A stretch of DNA of 64,000 bases from Micrasema longulum (taxonomy: Eukaryota > Arthropoda > Insecta > Trichoptera > Brachycentridae): NCBI GenBank assembly GCA_022494885.1, contig JAGVSM010002393.1:248001-312000 (forward strand), given 5' to 3'. This document shows positions 22,331 to 33,039 of this stretch, in pieces (the first letter of the stretch is position 1; each line of letters starts with the position of its first letter). The notes beneath the pieces were generated by a model. It was not told the origin of the DNA. It worked only from the letters and a program-made list of their open reading frames with translations, and made no database searches. The position numbers were made by a program, and so were the translations under genes.

Positions 22331-22844
22331 GATAGTTTTTTTAATTTTTTAAACACATTCAATTGAAAAGGTACTTCAAATTTATATATTTTCGTGCAGA
22401 AAATTCGATTTTATTCATAGACAATTGAAAATAATTCGGTTAACTCATTGTAATCGGGGCCTGGGTTTGACAAAAGATAAAAACACTAGTCCGAAATCCT
22501 TTTTTCTTGGATTCTTATGTAAATTGTGTGATTTGTATGCATAGGTTTATTTATATACCGTATTGAGTATCCGTTTTCCTTCTAGAAGGAGCAGTAGTAT
22601 TATTTTATGACCCCTGTAAAGTTTTAGAGGTCACTCGAGTTAGTAACCCACAGAGGCAGTCACAAAATATTATAATCCACAAATCTAAATTGGCCACATA
22701 AAACTATTTTTCTTAGAAAAAAAATATCAAAAATGTATTTCATGATAATTTGCCCTCTGTTATTTTTTTTAATGATGTAAATGAACATGTGTTAAGCCGT
22801 TTGCACATACATTTATTGCTTATTTTTGTCAACTTTGTGCAAGA
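22331..22844. other. Unclassified sequence with half copy of the preceding hairpin repeat
   Basis: Apart from the hairpin-repeat fragment near 22395-22470 nothing is recognised. Confidence 0.4.
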
Positions 22845-22950
22845 CTGGCACTTGGGGCGTAAGACTGATCATCTTACTCTCTGCCCATCATATATCAATG
22901 CAGTGCCTTATACACCATTAGGTGGGAAAAGGGGAATGATGATGATAATT
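22845..22950 (+). mobile_element. SINE family A, 3' part
   Basis: gactggcacttggggcgtaa, gactgatcatctta, atgcagtgccttatacacca and a gatgatgat tail match the 3' half of the SINE at 58645-58905. The tRNA-derived head is missing, as usual in truncated copies. Confidence 0.8.
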
Positions 22951-23376
22951 TTTATGGTCTAAAATAGTTCCCTGTTTTAGTCACCCTTACATTATAAAAT
23001 AATATAAAACGATTGCGTTATTTTTTTGTCACTTTTAAAATTTACATTTTTTACTTAATTTACGAAAACTTTTGGTCTTTTTATATTTGAAAAAATATGT
23101 TTTAATATTAAATATAAATTGGTGTATGTTTTCTCAATAAAATAAATAAATGTATCAATAAATCAAAATAGTCAATTTTAAATAGGTAATTTTGAATGTC
23201 GATATTTTTTTTATTTATTATGTTTTTTCTTTACATTTTACCGTAGGTACCTATACATACAAAAAAAAAACTATTACATTAACACGAAAAAAATAATCGA
23301 TATTGTCGCTGTAAAAATGAAAACTTCAAATATTTTTTTTATAAATTCCGTCAATTCTTCAGAGTTCTTTTGATTT
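22951..23376. other. AT-rich sequence
   Basis: No feature recognised; long poly-A/T runs. Confidence 0.4.
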
Positions 23377-23535
23377 GGGTTGTAATCCCGTGGCTAGTGT
23401 CCCGGACTTACGGCTCAAAGTTCCGTGGTTTGAATCCAACTCTACTCCAATTTGATTCACATTTTCTAATAGTGAGTTATTTACAACTCGTCAGAAATGG
23501 GCCCTCAAAATTAAATATTTCAAAAAAAAAAAAAC
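23377..23535 (+). mobile_element. Possible third tRNA-derived SINE with poly-A end
   Basis: cccgtggctagtgtcccgga fits a pol III A box and gtggtttgaatcc a B box, spaced about as in a tRNA (start to start roughly 45 bp). It is followed by about 80 bp of body and a run of A at 23521-23533. The anticodon arm does not identify a parent tRNA. There is only one copy in the window, so the SINE call is tentative. Confidence 0.45.
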
Positions 23536-23687
23536 GCAAATATTTCTTTAAAAAAAAAAACATTTTTGACTTATGATTTCAGGACTGCAGTTTATAAGCA
23601 AGTTCAGTGTTTGTTTATAAAAATGTTATTAGACTATTAAAATAAGCAAAAAAAACATTTAATTTTTAATACAGCACTGAACTGATT

Positions 23688-23800
23688 CCTCTTCTCCGAA
23701 TCATGTAGTATTTATAAGGCTCGACTGCGGAATCATTTCTGTTTAAATCACGTCTAAAAAACGTTATCTCCTTTCTCTTCATTTTCATATCAAAATTTCC
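23688..23800 (+). pseudogene. LINE ORF2 C-terminal fragment (family of 42890-43440)
   Basis: ataaggctcgactgcggaat, then catttctgtttaaatcacgt and ctaaaaaacg, match the region of the LINE at 43308-43400 that encodes ARLWNHLP and LFKSRLKKHL. A stretch between these motifs is deleted here. Dead fragment. Confidence 0.7.
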
Positions 23801-24284
23801 CGTATCACTGAACACCCTCTTGCGCAATAAACCAAATAAAAAAATATAAAAAAAAATCTCACCTAGAATATTATTTCAATGTTTTAATGAAATTTCCCAC
23901 TGAATTCAATATTTTATTTACTAACCACTCCCCGTTTCTTTAAAAGTGTACCATTATTTTTATCATGTCAGTTCCGATTACCGAACGCATATGTCTTGTT
24001 CGAAATACGAATGTTTTCTGTTTCAATCCCAATTCTTTTTAGGTGTCTGATTTTTCCCTTTTCAGGCCACCCTATTTGCCACTCCTTGAAATACAAGATA
24101 CGTTTTAAATAAATCAAGTAGTTTTTTTTCATTTTAAAACAAAGTAAATGTAGGTTAATGTACAGCTCAGTGCATCAATATCGTGTAAATAAATGCTTCG
24201 ACACGGGATGTGCCCAGTTACTTTTTCGCAAAGAAGAAAAATATTTTTTTTCATATAAATAAATGAAAAATAAATTCAACAATG
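23801..24284. other. Unclassified AT-rich sequence
   Basis: No supported feature. tgtacagctcagtgcatcaa at 24159 resembles tgtacagctcggtacatcaa at 39509, a possible small shared repeat. Confidence 0.35.
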
Positions 24285-24745
24285 TTTTGAGTATGTCCAA
24301 ATGCTTGCAGACTGGCTGGATCTTCTCCCTAGGGAGTTTTTCACTTTTAAATTTGTTGCAACAGAGAGGAAAAACATTTTTGAGAAGGGAATATGGGAGT
24401 CTAGGCATTTACAGGGCTTATGACCTGTCATTGGCTGCTTAAGGTGGCCACTTAACACACTGTGTAACAGGCGTTGTCTAGTAGGCGAATAGGTTTAGCC
24501 GGATAAATCTTACCCACTTGATAAAAGTTTCAGTTCTTTTACTTCACAAAAGTCAACAGATGGAAGAGTTGAGGAAATTTAGATGTTCAAACATAGGCAG
24601 AATGGTGAATGTTAAACAGTGTGTAAAGTGGCCACTTAAACCAGCCAATGACAGGTCGAAAGCCTTGTAAATGCCTAGACTCCCATATTCCCTTCTCAAA
24701 AATGTTTTGCCTCTCTGTTGCAACAAATTTAAATATGAAAAATAA
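24285..24745. mobile_element. Foldback MITE, most complete copy
   Basis: Left arm: ttttgagtatgtccaaatgc, tctccctagggag, tttgttgcaacagagagg, gggaatatgggagtctaggc, acagggcttatgacctgtca, aaggtggccacttaacacac, tgtgtaac. A central unique part follows (24470-24595). The right arm (24600-24740) is the reverse complement, ending ctctgttgcaacaaattta. The arms are about 150-190 bp and imperfect, so the transcript or single strand would fold into a long hairpin. Right-hand terminal motif is missing after 24745. No transposase; class (hAT, Tc1 or other) cannot be set as no clean target duplication is visible. Confidence 0.85.
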
Positions 24746-25439
24746 ATTGACTGCAAATTATTTTAAAATATCATGCATTATCTTTTACGCAAATATTGTT
24801 TTCTAATAAGTTGTTCAAATATTTAGTATAATTCAATCACTGCTAAATTATTAACATGTTAGGTAAATCGATTTTCACCCTATTTTAATAACGTATAATT
24901 TAATTTTAAATTATTAAGCCGGTTAAATGTAGTCTGAATTGACGGAAAAACGTTTCTCCGATGGCGGCTAGCGGCCGCTTACATAAGGGGCGGCCATTTT
25001 CTCCCCCTTAGCCTAGGTTAGGCACGCTCCCCCGCGTGGTGCCTCACATTTATTTAGGGAAATGTCTGTTCTTCCTTTACGTGCTGAGGTTGCTTATTTT
25101 TTCGAGATTCGAAAAGAAATCGGGCCCAGCTATTTAGATACCATTAAAAAAAAATGTCACATGTAACGAGATGTTACGCATAATTAAGATTCATCATCAT
25201 CAGTGCGTTTGTCTTTCAGGATTGTTATTGTTTAAATTATATTGAAACACAAAAGCTGTATTGAGTTTATATTCCGTTTTTTAGAAACGGGGCGTGGCGA
25301 AATATGACTTAATTTGGATTATTTAATAATGCCTCATCGCCGTGTCAAACGGAAAACCGTTTCCCGCTCGGGAAATGTCCTAGAAGCTTTTCTCGTCAAA
25401 GTTCGTCTATAGGAAGGCGCTCTAACGTGAATCTGAAAA
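24746..25439. other. Upstream flank of the CpG island promoter
   Basis: AT-rich at first, then mixed from about 24950 with scattered CpG (gcggctagcggccgctta). Possible distal promoter sequence of the gene beginning near 25.6 kb; no defined element recognised. Confidence 0.3.
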
Positions 25440-25841
25440 CCGTTACGTAACGTAGTCTCGGGGGCGGCGGGGGGAGTCGGGGCGGGCGCTCGGCAGTTTC
25501 CGCCGGCGCTTCGGGCGTCGTGACGCAGTGTGACGTGTATGCGGCGCTGCCCCCCCTCCGGCTCGATACCGGGCCAGCACCGCCAGCAGTCGGCGTTCAG
25601 TCCGCGAGCAGTTTCCTTCTCCTTTCAGTGCACGAAGGGACCCCGCGGCGCACGCATTCCACCCGCAAGCGGGTAACATGTCTTAGTAGCCGTCGCAGAC
25701 TATCGCATATTGAAGTGTACAGTACGGACTCACCGCTGTGATATTATTACAGTGATTCGCGGACCAGTGAAGCGAAGAGCAGTTCCCGCACCCCGCGGGC
25801 CCGTACCACTTTCGGCCCCAGTTTGATACGTCCCGATAAAG
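25440..25841 (+). promoter_or_regulatory. CpG-rich promoter and 5' leader of the MGDK gene
   Basis: GC and CpG content rise sharply from about 25440 (gggggcggcggggggagtcg) in otherwise AT-rich DNA. Two TCAGT motifs, at 25597-25601 and 25625-25629, fit the arthropod initiator; no TATA box is placed about 30 bp upstream of either. Downstream comes a GC-rich leader leading to the start codon at 25842. Transcription probably starts near 25.6 kb, but the exact site is inferred. Confidence 0.55.
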
Positions 25842-25853
25842 ATGGGTGACAAG
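25842..25853 (+). CDS. First coding exon, MGDK (protein not identified)
   Basis: ATG GGT GAC AAG is followed immediately by gtaagc, a near-ideal splice donor, so the intron is phase 0. The start context (aaagATGG, A at -3 and G at +4) is strong and there is no competing in-frame upstream ATG close by. Four codons in a first coding exon behind a CpG-rich promoter are common for animal genes with a very long first intron. MGDK opens several unrelated animal proteins (beta-arrestin 1 and the RYBP/YAF2 group among them), so it is not diagnostic. The next exon is not certain; the only phase-matched candidate found is 53900-53980. The existence of the exon is more certain than its partners. Confidence 0.55.
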
Positions 25854-27200
25854 GTAAGCCCGAGAACCGCTCGCTTTGTTCCTTAGTGCCGCACGCTATG
25901 TAGTCAGGTCCTCCGGAGCCCCGCGGCCAGCCGCCTTCGGCCTGCGGCTAGCCGCCGACCGCCAGCCGCCGCCGTCCCACCGACCGACCCGATCGAGGGT
26001 ATCGATTAAAGCCTTCAAGGTCTTCGGCGAGAACCGGCTCGGCAGGAAGATCAGTATCTACAGGGATACACCTTCCTCGGGCGAAGCTTATCACCACGTA
26101 GTGTGTCCAGTCTTAGTATCCTTCCTTGTCTCTTGTAGCTTTTAGTAACTTGTTTAGTGCATCGCAAGTGCCATTGTGACCTTCACATCGCCATATTCAC
26201 TTACGACATGCGTTATCATTTTATTAGTGTTATTTTATTAAAAGAGCATAATAAATCACGAAATTTCACTTCACAAAATGATTGATTTCCATACAGAACC
26301 TCTCTATTTAATATACATATGTACTAAATAATAGCGATGCTGGGTGCTCCCCGAAATGGCACCCGGAGCTCAACATGCATATCACTCGGGATTAGGGAAG
26401 CTCTGTTCATCGGCTTATTGACTTTCTGCGGCTTCTTTTCCAATGTTAGGATTTCCCGGGATACACCACTCTGATTTCCATCCCGAGGAAAAGCGGAGCG
26501 CTCGAAGCAAAAGGGCTTTTCATCTATAAATACTCCGTTTTATCGTAACGTTTAGTTATAGCACTTTAGTAAGCAATTTTGTAATCGGTTATCAATATAA
26601 GATACCGCCAAATCTGTTTCACGTTACGTAAGATATTTGCGCGGTCGAAACTTAAATCTTCGTGTTTGAACGGTAAACAGACAGATAATATTCGGCTTTA
26701 CCGATAAGATTACTACTTGATCCACGGATTCCGTTATTAATTAAAGCGACCTCCCTAAACGACATATTTTGTTATTTTTTTACAGAAATGTGAGATATAT
26801 ATATAATGTTTGCGGGAAACTTGTTCGCCATTTTGTATTTTTAAAAGCAAAAATGTTACTAACTCGCTGTAAACTGAATGCACACATTTTAATGGTTATG
26901 TCTATAAGATATTATTCAAAATAGATTTTTTCGTTTAGAAACATTCAACCGTGCTTCGTTTCTTCGCTACAAAAGGCGTGTTTTTTACGCATATCATTAA
27001 AAGTTTCAACAAATTTGTTTAGAATCAATCTATAAGTGAATAAAAATAGATCGTAAAATTGTAGTCGTAATTTCAATTTGCATGAGCCCTTAAAAATATA
27101 TTTTTAACACAGTTAAACAATTTTGGAAAATCTGTTTCCTCAATTTCCCAGTTTCGATGACGTAAGGTTTGCTTGCAATGCAAGAGAGATGCGCATTGCA
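25854..27200 (+). other. Start of first intron; GC-rich to about 26120, then AT-rich
   Basis: The CpG island continues past the donor to about 26120 (ccgcggccagccgccttcgg), as is usual for promoter islands. ORFs here (for example 25876-26145) are composition-driven. From 26150 on the sequence returns to AT-rich unique-looking DNA without exon or repeat signals. Confidence 0.45.
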
Positions 27201-27204
27201 CACG

Positions 27205-27265
27205 CGGTACCAAGTTGCACCCCGATGCACCCCGATGCACCCACACCCGGCAAGTGCCGGCAAGT
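27205..27265. repeat. Short tandem repeats
   Basis: caccccgatg occurs twice in succession followed by caccca, and then ccggcaagtg is followed by ccggcaagtc. These are small local duplications. Confidence 0.6.
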
Positions 27266-28556
27266 CTGGATCAATATTGCTATTGTGTAACACTAGTCTC
27301 CTCCCAGTTCTCCTACCCTGGAAACCTTCCGTAGACAAAACGTGAGATTTAAAAACACACTTTGCTTCAGAAATTTTAGTCTTAACATTCAGATTGAAAT
27401 GATCTAAAATTGAAAAATATTAATTAAATTTACCTGATATTTTTATCGCCCATGATAAACATATATGGTTCGTAAGTTATTTATCCAGAAGATTCAAGTA
27501 TTTACGCAATATGAAAACATTTACGATCCAAATTATTAGAGAGTTAAAATTTCATTAACACATAGATAGCACTCGAAACATGCAAAGTATTATCTGTGTT
27601 GATCTTAAGCTCGTTAAGCTGTCAATATACTGGTTTTATTAGACTCAATAAAATTCGTGATTCTCTTACATTTAGACTAAAATGTATCTCGTACTGACAA
27701 TACCATCGACTTATATTACTTACCATTTGCGAAAATCACTTTTGATTGAAGCAACTCTAATCAAATTTAACAATGCAAAGGCTTAATTTGATTTTGGGTT
27801 ATGATTTATTTTTACTTTCAATACTTTATTTTTTTATTTAGATTACTTCCTAAAAATAGCTAAACAAGCTTTCGGCGAATTCGCGGGCGTCCATAAAAAT
27901 GGACGCCTGTGGACTGTGGAAAATGGACGTCCATAAAAATGGATGCAAAATCATTCAACCCTAATTTCTTCAACGTTCATACATTTTGTTTGTACATACA
28001 TTTGTTATTTAATTATCTCAATATTATTTCTATACGCGAATATATAATAATCGTATATCTATTTATATATGTATATTGAATAGAGGAGAAAAACAAGAAA
28101 AAATAATAAAACATTTAACCATTGACATAGGTATAGTTTTTTTTTTGACATCTGCAATTCACTGTTAGTCTGTTTAAGGCTAACAAATTGTGAGTTTACT
28201 GAATTATTCATTTATCTTTGATTGATAATTTGATTTTACACGTGCCTGTGGAACGTTGCTTTAGGATAAGTCCAATATTCTAATTACTTTGTATTTTTTT
28301 TTAAAAATGTTTGAATTCAACATTGAAGTACATATTATTATCAAAAGGAAACTGCGGTTTGAATCACAAGTGTTCGTTGATAATGCACTAGGACTAATCG
28401 AGTTGGATTTTAAGTTACCATATATAAATTATCTATAAAAAATAACCGTACTCTACCAAGCCACATTGAAAACATGCGAAAATTATCTTTATCAACTTGG
28501 GGTTTTGACTGGCATTGCCATTTTAAATAATATTTTGTTGATTTTTAAAATTTATT
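27266..28556. other. AT-rich intronic sequence with a small palindromic tandem repeat
   Basis: At 27885-27950 the unit gtccataaaaatggacg, itself a palindrome, occurs twice (ggcgtccataaaaatggacg and gacgtccataaaaatggatg). Nothing else is recognised. Confidence 0.5.
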
Positions 28557-29090
28557 AGCGAATTCAAATATGCAGCAGCAAGGCTTATTACGGGAGTAAA
28601 AAACTATTTTCACATATCACAATATCTTCGATATTTGCACTGGTTAAATATCCCAGAGAGAATAAAATTCAGTCACAGACAGTATTCAAATCCCTTCATG
28701 AAATGGCTCCAAGATACCTATCGGACCTTTGTTTTAGGGAAAATACATGTCAAAAAAATCTACTCTTATGCCAGTATTTGATTCAGGCAGAGGAAGACTT
28801 GTCGAAATCCGGCGCTCCCCAAACACTAGATTCGGAGATCGTGCTTTTGCCGTTGCCTGGAACCAATTGCCTCCAAACTTACGAATCATCGACAGACCCA
28901 GTCAGTTCAGATCCCAACTAAAATCTCATTTCTTTAGTTTATCATACCCTTAATTTTAAATCAGAAAATACAATACGTCACTTCAGCTTAGTTTAGAATG
29001 TAAGTTATAAAATACAAATGTAAAGCGCCCTTCAGGTGATTTTTCACAAAAATGGCGCTATATAAATTAGCCAAATATTATTCAATATTA
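28557..29090 (+). pseudogene. L2/CR1-like LINE, ORF2 C-terminus and 3' end
   Basis: The + strand encodes, with frameshifts, AAARLITGVKNYFHISQYLR, LHWLNIPERIKF, LHEMAPRYLSDLCF, then PVFDSGRGRLVEIRRSPNTR, FGDRAFAVAWNQLPPNLR and QLKSHFF before a stop at about 28950. This follows the HI-x-x-x-L-x-x-LHWLP, ALHGLAPxYLSDL, T-x-FGxRAFxVAxPxLWNxLP and FKxxLKTHLF order of L2/CR1 LINEs. The 3' UTR ends gtaaagcgcc, then aaaatggcgctatataaatt, where agcgcc and ggcgct can pair: the stem-loop typical of L2 tails. 5'-truncated, two or more frameshifts, not functional. Related copies: 29998-30632 and 33040-33235. Confidence 0.85.
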
Positions 29091-29997
29091 TAAGTCACGC
29101 TTATTATTATTTACATAATTAATAATTTAATATTGACGTCTTTGAAAGTAGGGTTTTATTATATTCTGTTCGATGTTATTTGCTAAATCTTTTCCAGGCA
29201 GTTGTTCTTTAAATTAAATCATAATTCGTGTTTCACGTTCAATAAATGATTCACCGAACTGTCTCCATTTGTTTGTTCTGTTTATTACAATGTTTTGATG
29301 CCAGATTCTTGCGAATGATGACACATGGTGTTTGAGTAATATAAACATAATAAAAAACAGTCGGCTGTGAGCTATTGCAACCTCGTCTCGAGTCTAAACA
29401 TGGCAATCTATATTCTTATCAACTAAGGCAGAAAACACGGTCCAGTCAATTGACAACGTTTCTGCGAATTTGATCAGGTGTGCGAGAAGTTCTGGGTACG
29501 AATAATTGGTGTAATATGTTTTCTGTACGGTGACCGACTCATTAACCTAAGTAGAATCCTGCGTATATTTGACTTCTAAAAAAATATAACAACTGAAACA
29601 ACACATACCAGTTTTAACCATTCGTGACTCAGAGTAAATAATGTGATATGTATCTAACACTTACTTCTGTATTGAATTTCTTTCTTCCAACCCCTTTCTT
29701 AAGGGGAGTCCCCCTGTTTTGAAAAGACTATTGTTTATTCACGCTTATTTAACTGGTTTCCCCGGTCAGTAACATGATATTGATTTGAGTAGAAGTAAAT
29801 ATTAATGAGTGCGGCATTTTCAACTGGAACTAGGTTCTTGTACTCTAAATAATCATTAAATTGTAGTTAGTATTTCAAAAATGTAGGTGTATTTTTTATA
29901 TTATAACAAATTATGAAACATAAATAATGACATGCTTGCATTTTACCTGGAACATTGTATTAAGAAATAAATACCAATATAATCACAAACAAGCATT
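29091..29997. other. Unclassified intronic sequence
   Basis: No exon, ORF or repeat could be supported. Confidence 0.45.
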
Positions 29998-30632
29998 ATT
30001 TATATTTTTATCATTGGAAACAAACTCACATAGAAGAAAATCTACTCTTAGGTCAGCATTTGATTCAGGCAGAGGAAAACTTGTCGAAATTCGGCCAGTG
30101 GCGTCTTTGATACCAAATTTCTAGTGAAGCTCAGATATAGGATAAGTATAATATTCGTAAATGTTAAGTAGGTACCTACAGTAAATAAATAACACAGTAC
30201 GGACCATGTTTGTAGGCATCTTGGAGCATTTTTATATCGGTAGGTAGTTTTTTATCTTCATAATGTATCGATTTAATGTGAATTAGAATACATATTAGGT
30301 ACTGGTGAATAGCAATGATTTCTTAGTGAGGCTCAGCCTCACTTGCTTCCTATGCTCCTTCGTCCCTGAATCCGGCGCCGCCCAAACACGTTCGGAGATC
30401 GGCCCCTCTGCCTGAAACCAATTGCCTTCACACTTGCGAACCATCGACAGTCCCAGTCAAATTAGATCTCAACTGAATTTTAAAATCGGATAATATAATA
30501 TGTAATATTACCTCAGTTAGAATGCAAGTAAACGTATAAAATTGTAAAGCGTGTGATGGAAATGATGAGAAAACAAGGTGATTTTTCACAAAAATGGCGC
30601 TATATAAATCAGGCAAATATTATTTAAATATG
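29998..30632 (+). pseudogene. Second L2-like LINE 3' end, split by a hAT MITE
   Basis: aaatctactcttaggtcagc, atttgattcaggcagaggaa and aacttgtcgaaattcggc match the copy at 28745-28823. The match stops at 30095 and resumes at 30369 with aatccggcgccgcccaaaca, then ttcggagatcgg and ttttcacaaaaatggcgcta, tataaat. The gap is exactly filled by the element at 30096-30368. Internal deletions remove much of the coding frame. Dead copy. Confidence 0.85.
30096..30368. mobile_element. hAT MITE nested in the L2 LINE
   Basis: The element begins cagtggcgtc and ends cttcgtccctg, short imperfect hAT-type terminal repeats. It is flanked by aattcggc (30088-30095) and aatccggc (30369-30376), 8-bp target duplications with one difference, and it sits exactly at the break in the LINE homology. 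A palindrome, gtgaggctcagcctcac, lies near its right end (30327-30343). No ORF. Confidence 0.85.
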
Positions 30633-30730
30633 TTCAATATATACAAGTATTTTAGTGGTGTTATTATTGAGACAGTTTGTATGTGGAAGTTCTGTCTGTC
30701 AACTAAAATACAGCTGTATTTAAAAAAATA

Positions 30731-31031
30731 CAGTAGACGCTCTCTTAACCGGCCTTGACGGGACCGACCCAGGGCCGGATAACGAAAAAGCCGGTTAAAG
30801 AGAAGGTAGTGAAAAACACATTAAAAAAAACACTTCCGCAAGGAAAAAAAACCCTTTTTTTTCAAAACTCTAAGAAAACAGAACTTTCATTCTGTATTAG
30901 AAACTCACATTAAAAATTTACATTTCACAAACTGTTAAAAATATGTACAGGGAAAAGGCACACGTCACTCTAAAATAGGCATTCCTAAAAGAGGCCGGTT
31001 AAAGCGGCGCCAGTTAAAAGAGCGTCTACTG
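30731..31031. mobile_element. pogo/Tigger-like MITE, TA target duplication
   Basis: The left end cagtagacgctctcttaacc, ggc, is mirrored by gccagttaaaagagcgtcta, ctg, and both ends are bordered by TA. The subterminal ggccggataacg and gccggttaaag motifs resemble pogo/Tigger ends (CAG plus a CCGG-type block). The 301-bp interior lacks a transposase ORF. Confidence 0.85.
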
Positions 31032-31139
31032 TATGTATTTTTTTTTAAATACAAATTTTGACCAATTGTTCTTTTTACCGGTCTGTTCTTAAAGTTTTAA
31101 ATAAAAAAAATATATTTATAATTTTCATATCTGAAATTT

Positions 31140-31235
31140 ATGCAACAGAGGTGGGAAACATTTTATAGCAGAGAATATGGAAGTCTAAGCATTTACAGGG
31201 CTTATGACTCGCCATTACGCGATTAAAGTGGGCAC
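31140..31235. repeat. Foldback MITE arm fragment
   Basis: gcaacagaggtgggaaacat, gagaatatggaagtctaagc and atttacagggcttatgactc match the left arm at 24357-24425. The copy ends at about 31235. Confidence 0.75.
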
Positions 31236-31620
31236 TGTCAACTTTGATTGTAACCTTGTATCTTGATGTTAATTAAAAATTATATTTAAAAAAAATCTAC
31301 GATTAAATAGTGAAGTATTGGCCAAAAAATATGCGGATAATTTAAATTTGTTATGTTTTGATCCGGAAAATTCCACAATGCTAAACTTCATGTAGTCCCG
31401 TCACAATAAATACATTGCATAACTCGAGTGTCTCTTAGCTATTCAAGTCGTAACGATCTGCAGTCGTTTAAACAGATACGACGGCACATTGGAATCTATC
31501 GACTTTTTTTATTTTTATTATTTTCTTTTATTCAGGAAACATACAGTACGGTTACATAGTTTTATATTTTACACAGTTAGACTTAACTCTAATGGACCAG
31601 TGATGTTTCCATATTATAGA

Positions 31621-31880
31621 ATAATTCGGTAGTCAGATGGCAGAAGGGACCATCTGTAATTTTCAAAAATGTTCAGGAGAGCTGAAATACGACTCAATTT
31701 TAAGATTTCAATTCCCAAACTAAAATATTTTAGTGTTGTTTTTCAAAAATGAATTATCATTCTAAATTATGATGTTTTTTTTATATGTGTATTTACTGAA
31801 ATATTGACTAAAACGTTTGAAAGTTTAAAAAAAAGAAAAAAATACAGATGGTCCCTTCTGCCATCTGACTACCGAATTAT
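31621..31880. mobile_element. MITE with perfect 38-bp terminal inverted repeats
   Basis: ataattcggtagtcagatgg at 31621 continues for 38 bp to 31658; its exact reverse complement occupies 31843-31880 (ending tgactaccgaattat). A TA dinucleotide lies at the edge of each repeat and may be the target duplication. The 184-bp interior is AT-rich. Perfect repeats suggest recent mobility or gene conversion. No ORF. Confidence 0.9.
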
Positions 31881-32509
31881 ATGTAAGGTTATCAATAAAA
31901 GTAAAAAAAGAGAAGGAAAAAAAAACATAAATGGAAGTTGTTTAGAAATTAAAATTAAAGTAAAAAAAGTTATTTAAAAGTTTGTAGTTAGTATTTGCAA
32001 ATGGAAATAATATTGAAAATGAAGTTAATTTTTTTGTAAAAGTAATTAAAATAAAGAACGAAAAACATGCTCAGACGAAAAAAAAAAAAAACATTTTCAA
32101 AAAGGAAAAACATAAATATACACATACATATTTTATGGGATTCAAAGAAACTATGAGAAGAATCTTTAAATGAAATATAAGACAATAAATTTAAGTCAAT
32201 TTTAAAAACATCTTCAAAATTAATGACACATTATAGTAAGAGCAGCAATATATTGATTTTATATGCACGTACAATATGTTAAAATAGATAGAGATTTTTT
32301 TTATAAGTCTATGCATTAACAATGCTTATGGCTTGTCATTGGCTGAGGAAATCTATTGCCGTTACTTCAAATTAAAATAAATATGTAACAGAATTGTAGA
32401 ATCTATCAAAAACACGTTTTTTTTAAATATTTTAACTGGTAAACGACAGTATAATACAGACTTGTTAGTTTCTTTTTAGATATTTTCATTATTCTTTTAT
32501 CATTATTAT
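31881..32509. other. AT-rich sequence with a decayed foldback-MITE scrap
   Basis: gtctatgcattaacaatgct, tatggcttgtcattggctg (about 32307-32346) matches the foldback arm loosely. caataaatttaagtcaattt at 32182 also occurs at 3131 in a diverged form. Nothing else. Confidence 0.4.
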
Positions 32510-32732
32510 TCTCTGTCCGCACACTAACCGGAGCGTATCTTGATAATTTTTGACACACGAAGGAACGATATCAGTCTTACGCTTCAGGTATCAGTCTAAG
32601 GACTATGAAATGTTCAAATTTAAAAACACTGTTTTTTTAAATAATAAATATTTCATGTCACCATGTCGGGAATCGAAGCCTTGACATCTTGCATGGTAGG
32701 CAAACGCGCCGACCATTTGATCACGAGGCAGA
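32510..32732 (-). mobile_element. SINE family A, near full length
   Basis: On the minus strand: tgcctcgtgatcaaatggtc, ggcgcgtttgcctaccatgc, a B-box region (ttcgattcccgac), body motifs (aacatttcatagtcctta, gatacctgaagcgtaag) and a diverged 3' end. One of four antisense copies between 32.5 and 34.3 kb. Confidence 0.85.
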
Positions 32733-32884
32733 CAAATAGTCAAATAGTCATTACCTGTTAATAAAATGTTTTAAGTTAATGATAAAAGGTTCCCAAATAA
32801 CTACCCCGACTAAAAATTCCAAAACGAAATAATACTAGAATTACTTTTGGGACACGCTTGGGATTACTGCAAAAGAATATATAT

Positions 32885-32968
32885 TATGTCAACCATGTCG
32901 GGAATTGAATTCTTGACATCTTGCATGGTAGGCAAACGCGTTAACCATTACACCACGAGACGTATATT
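32885..32968 (-). mobile_element. SINE family A, tRNA-derived head only
   Basis: The minus strand carries gtctcgtggtgtaatggtta (A box), gcgtttgcctaccatgcaag and ttcccgacatggttgacat. The body is missing, which is unusual because SINE truncation normally removes the head rather than the tail. Confidence 0.8.
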
Positions 32969-33039
32969 TTAGATCAAAATTATTAAACATAATGTATTGT
33001 CAATAAGCTACCAAAATTCCAACTGTCGAGAAGTATAGC

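Noticed and set aside
25842..25853. Naming the MGDK gene as beta-arrestin or RYBP/YAF2
   Set aside because: Four residues are not diagnostic, and the only phase-compatible exon found (53900-53980) does not look like either family.
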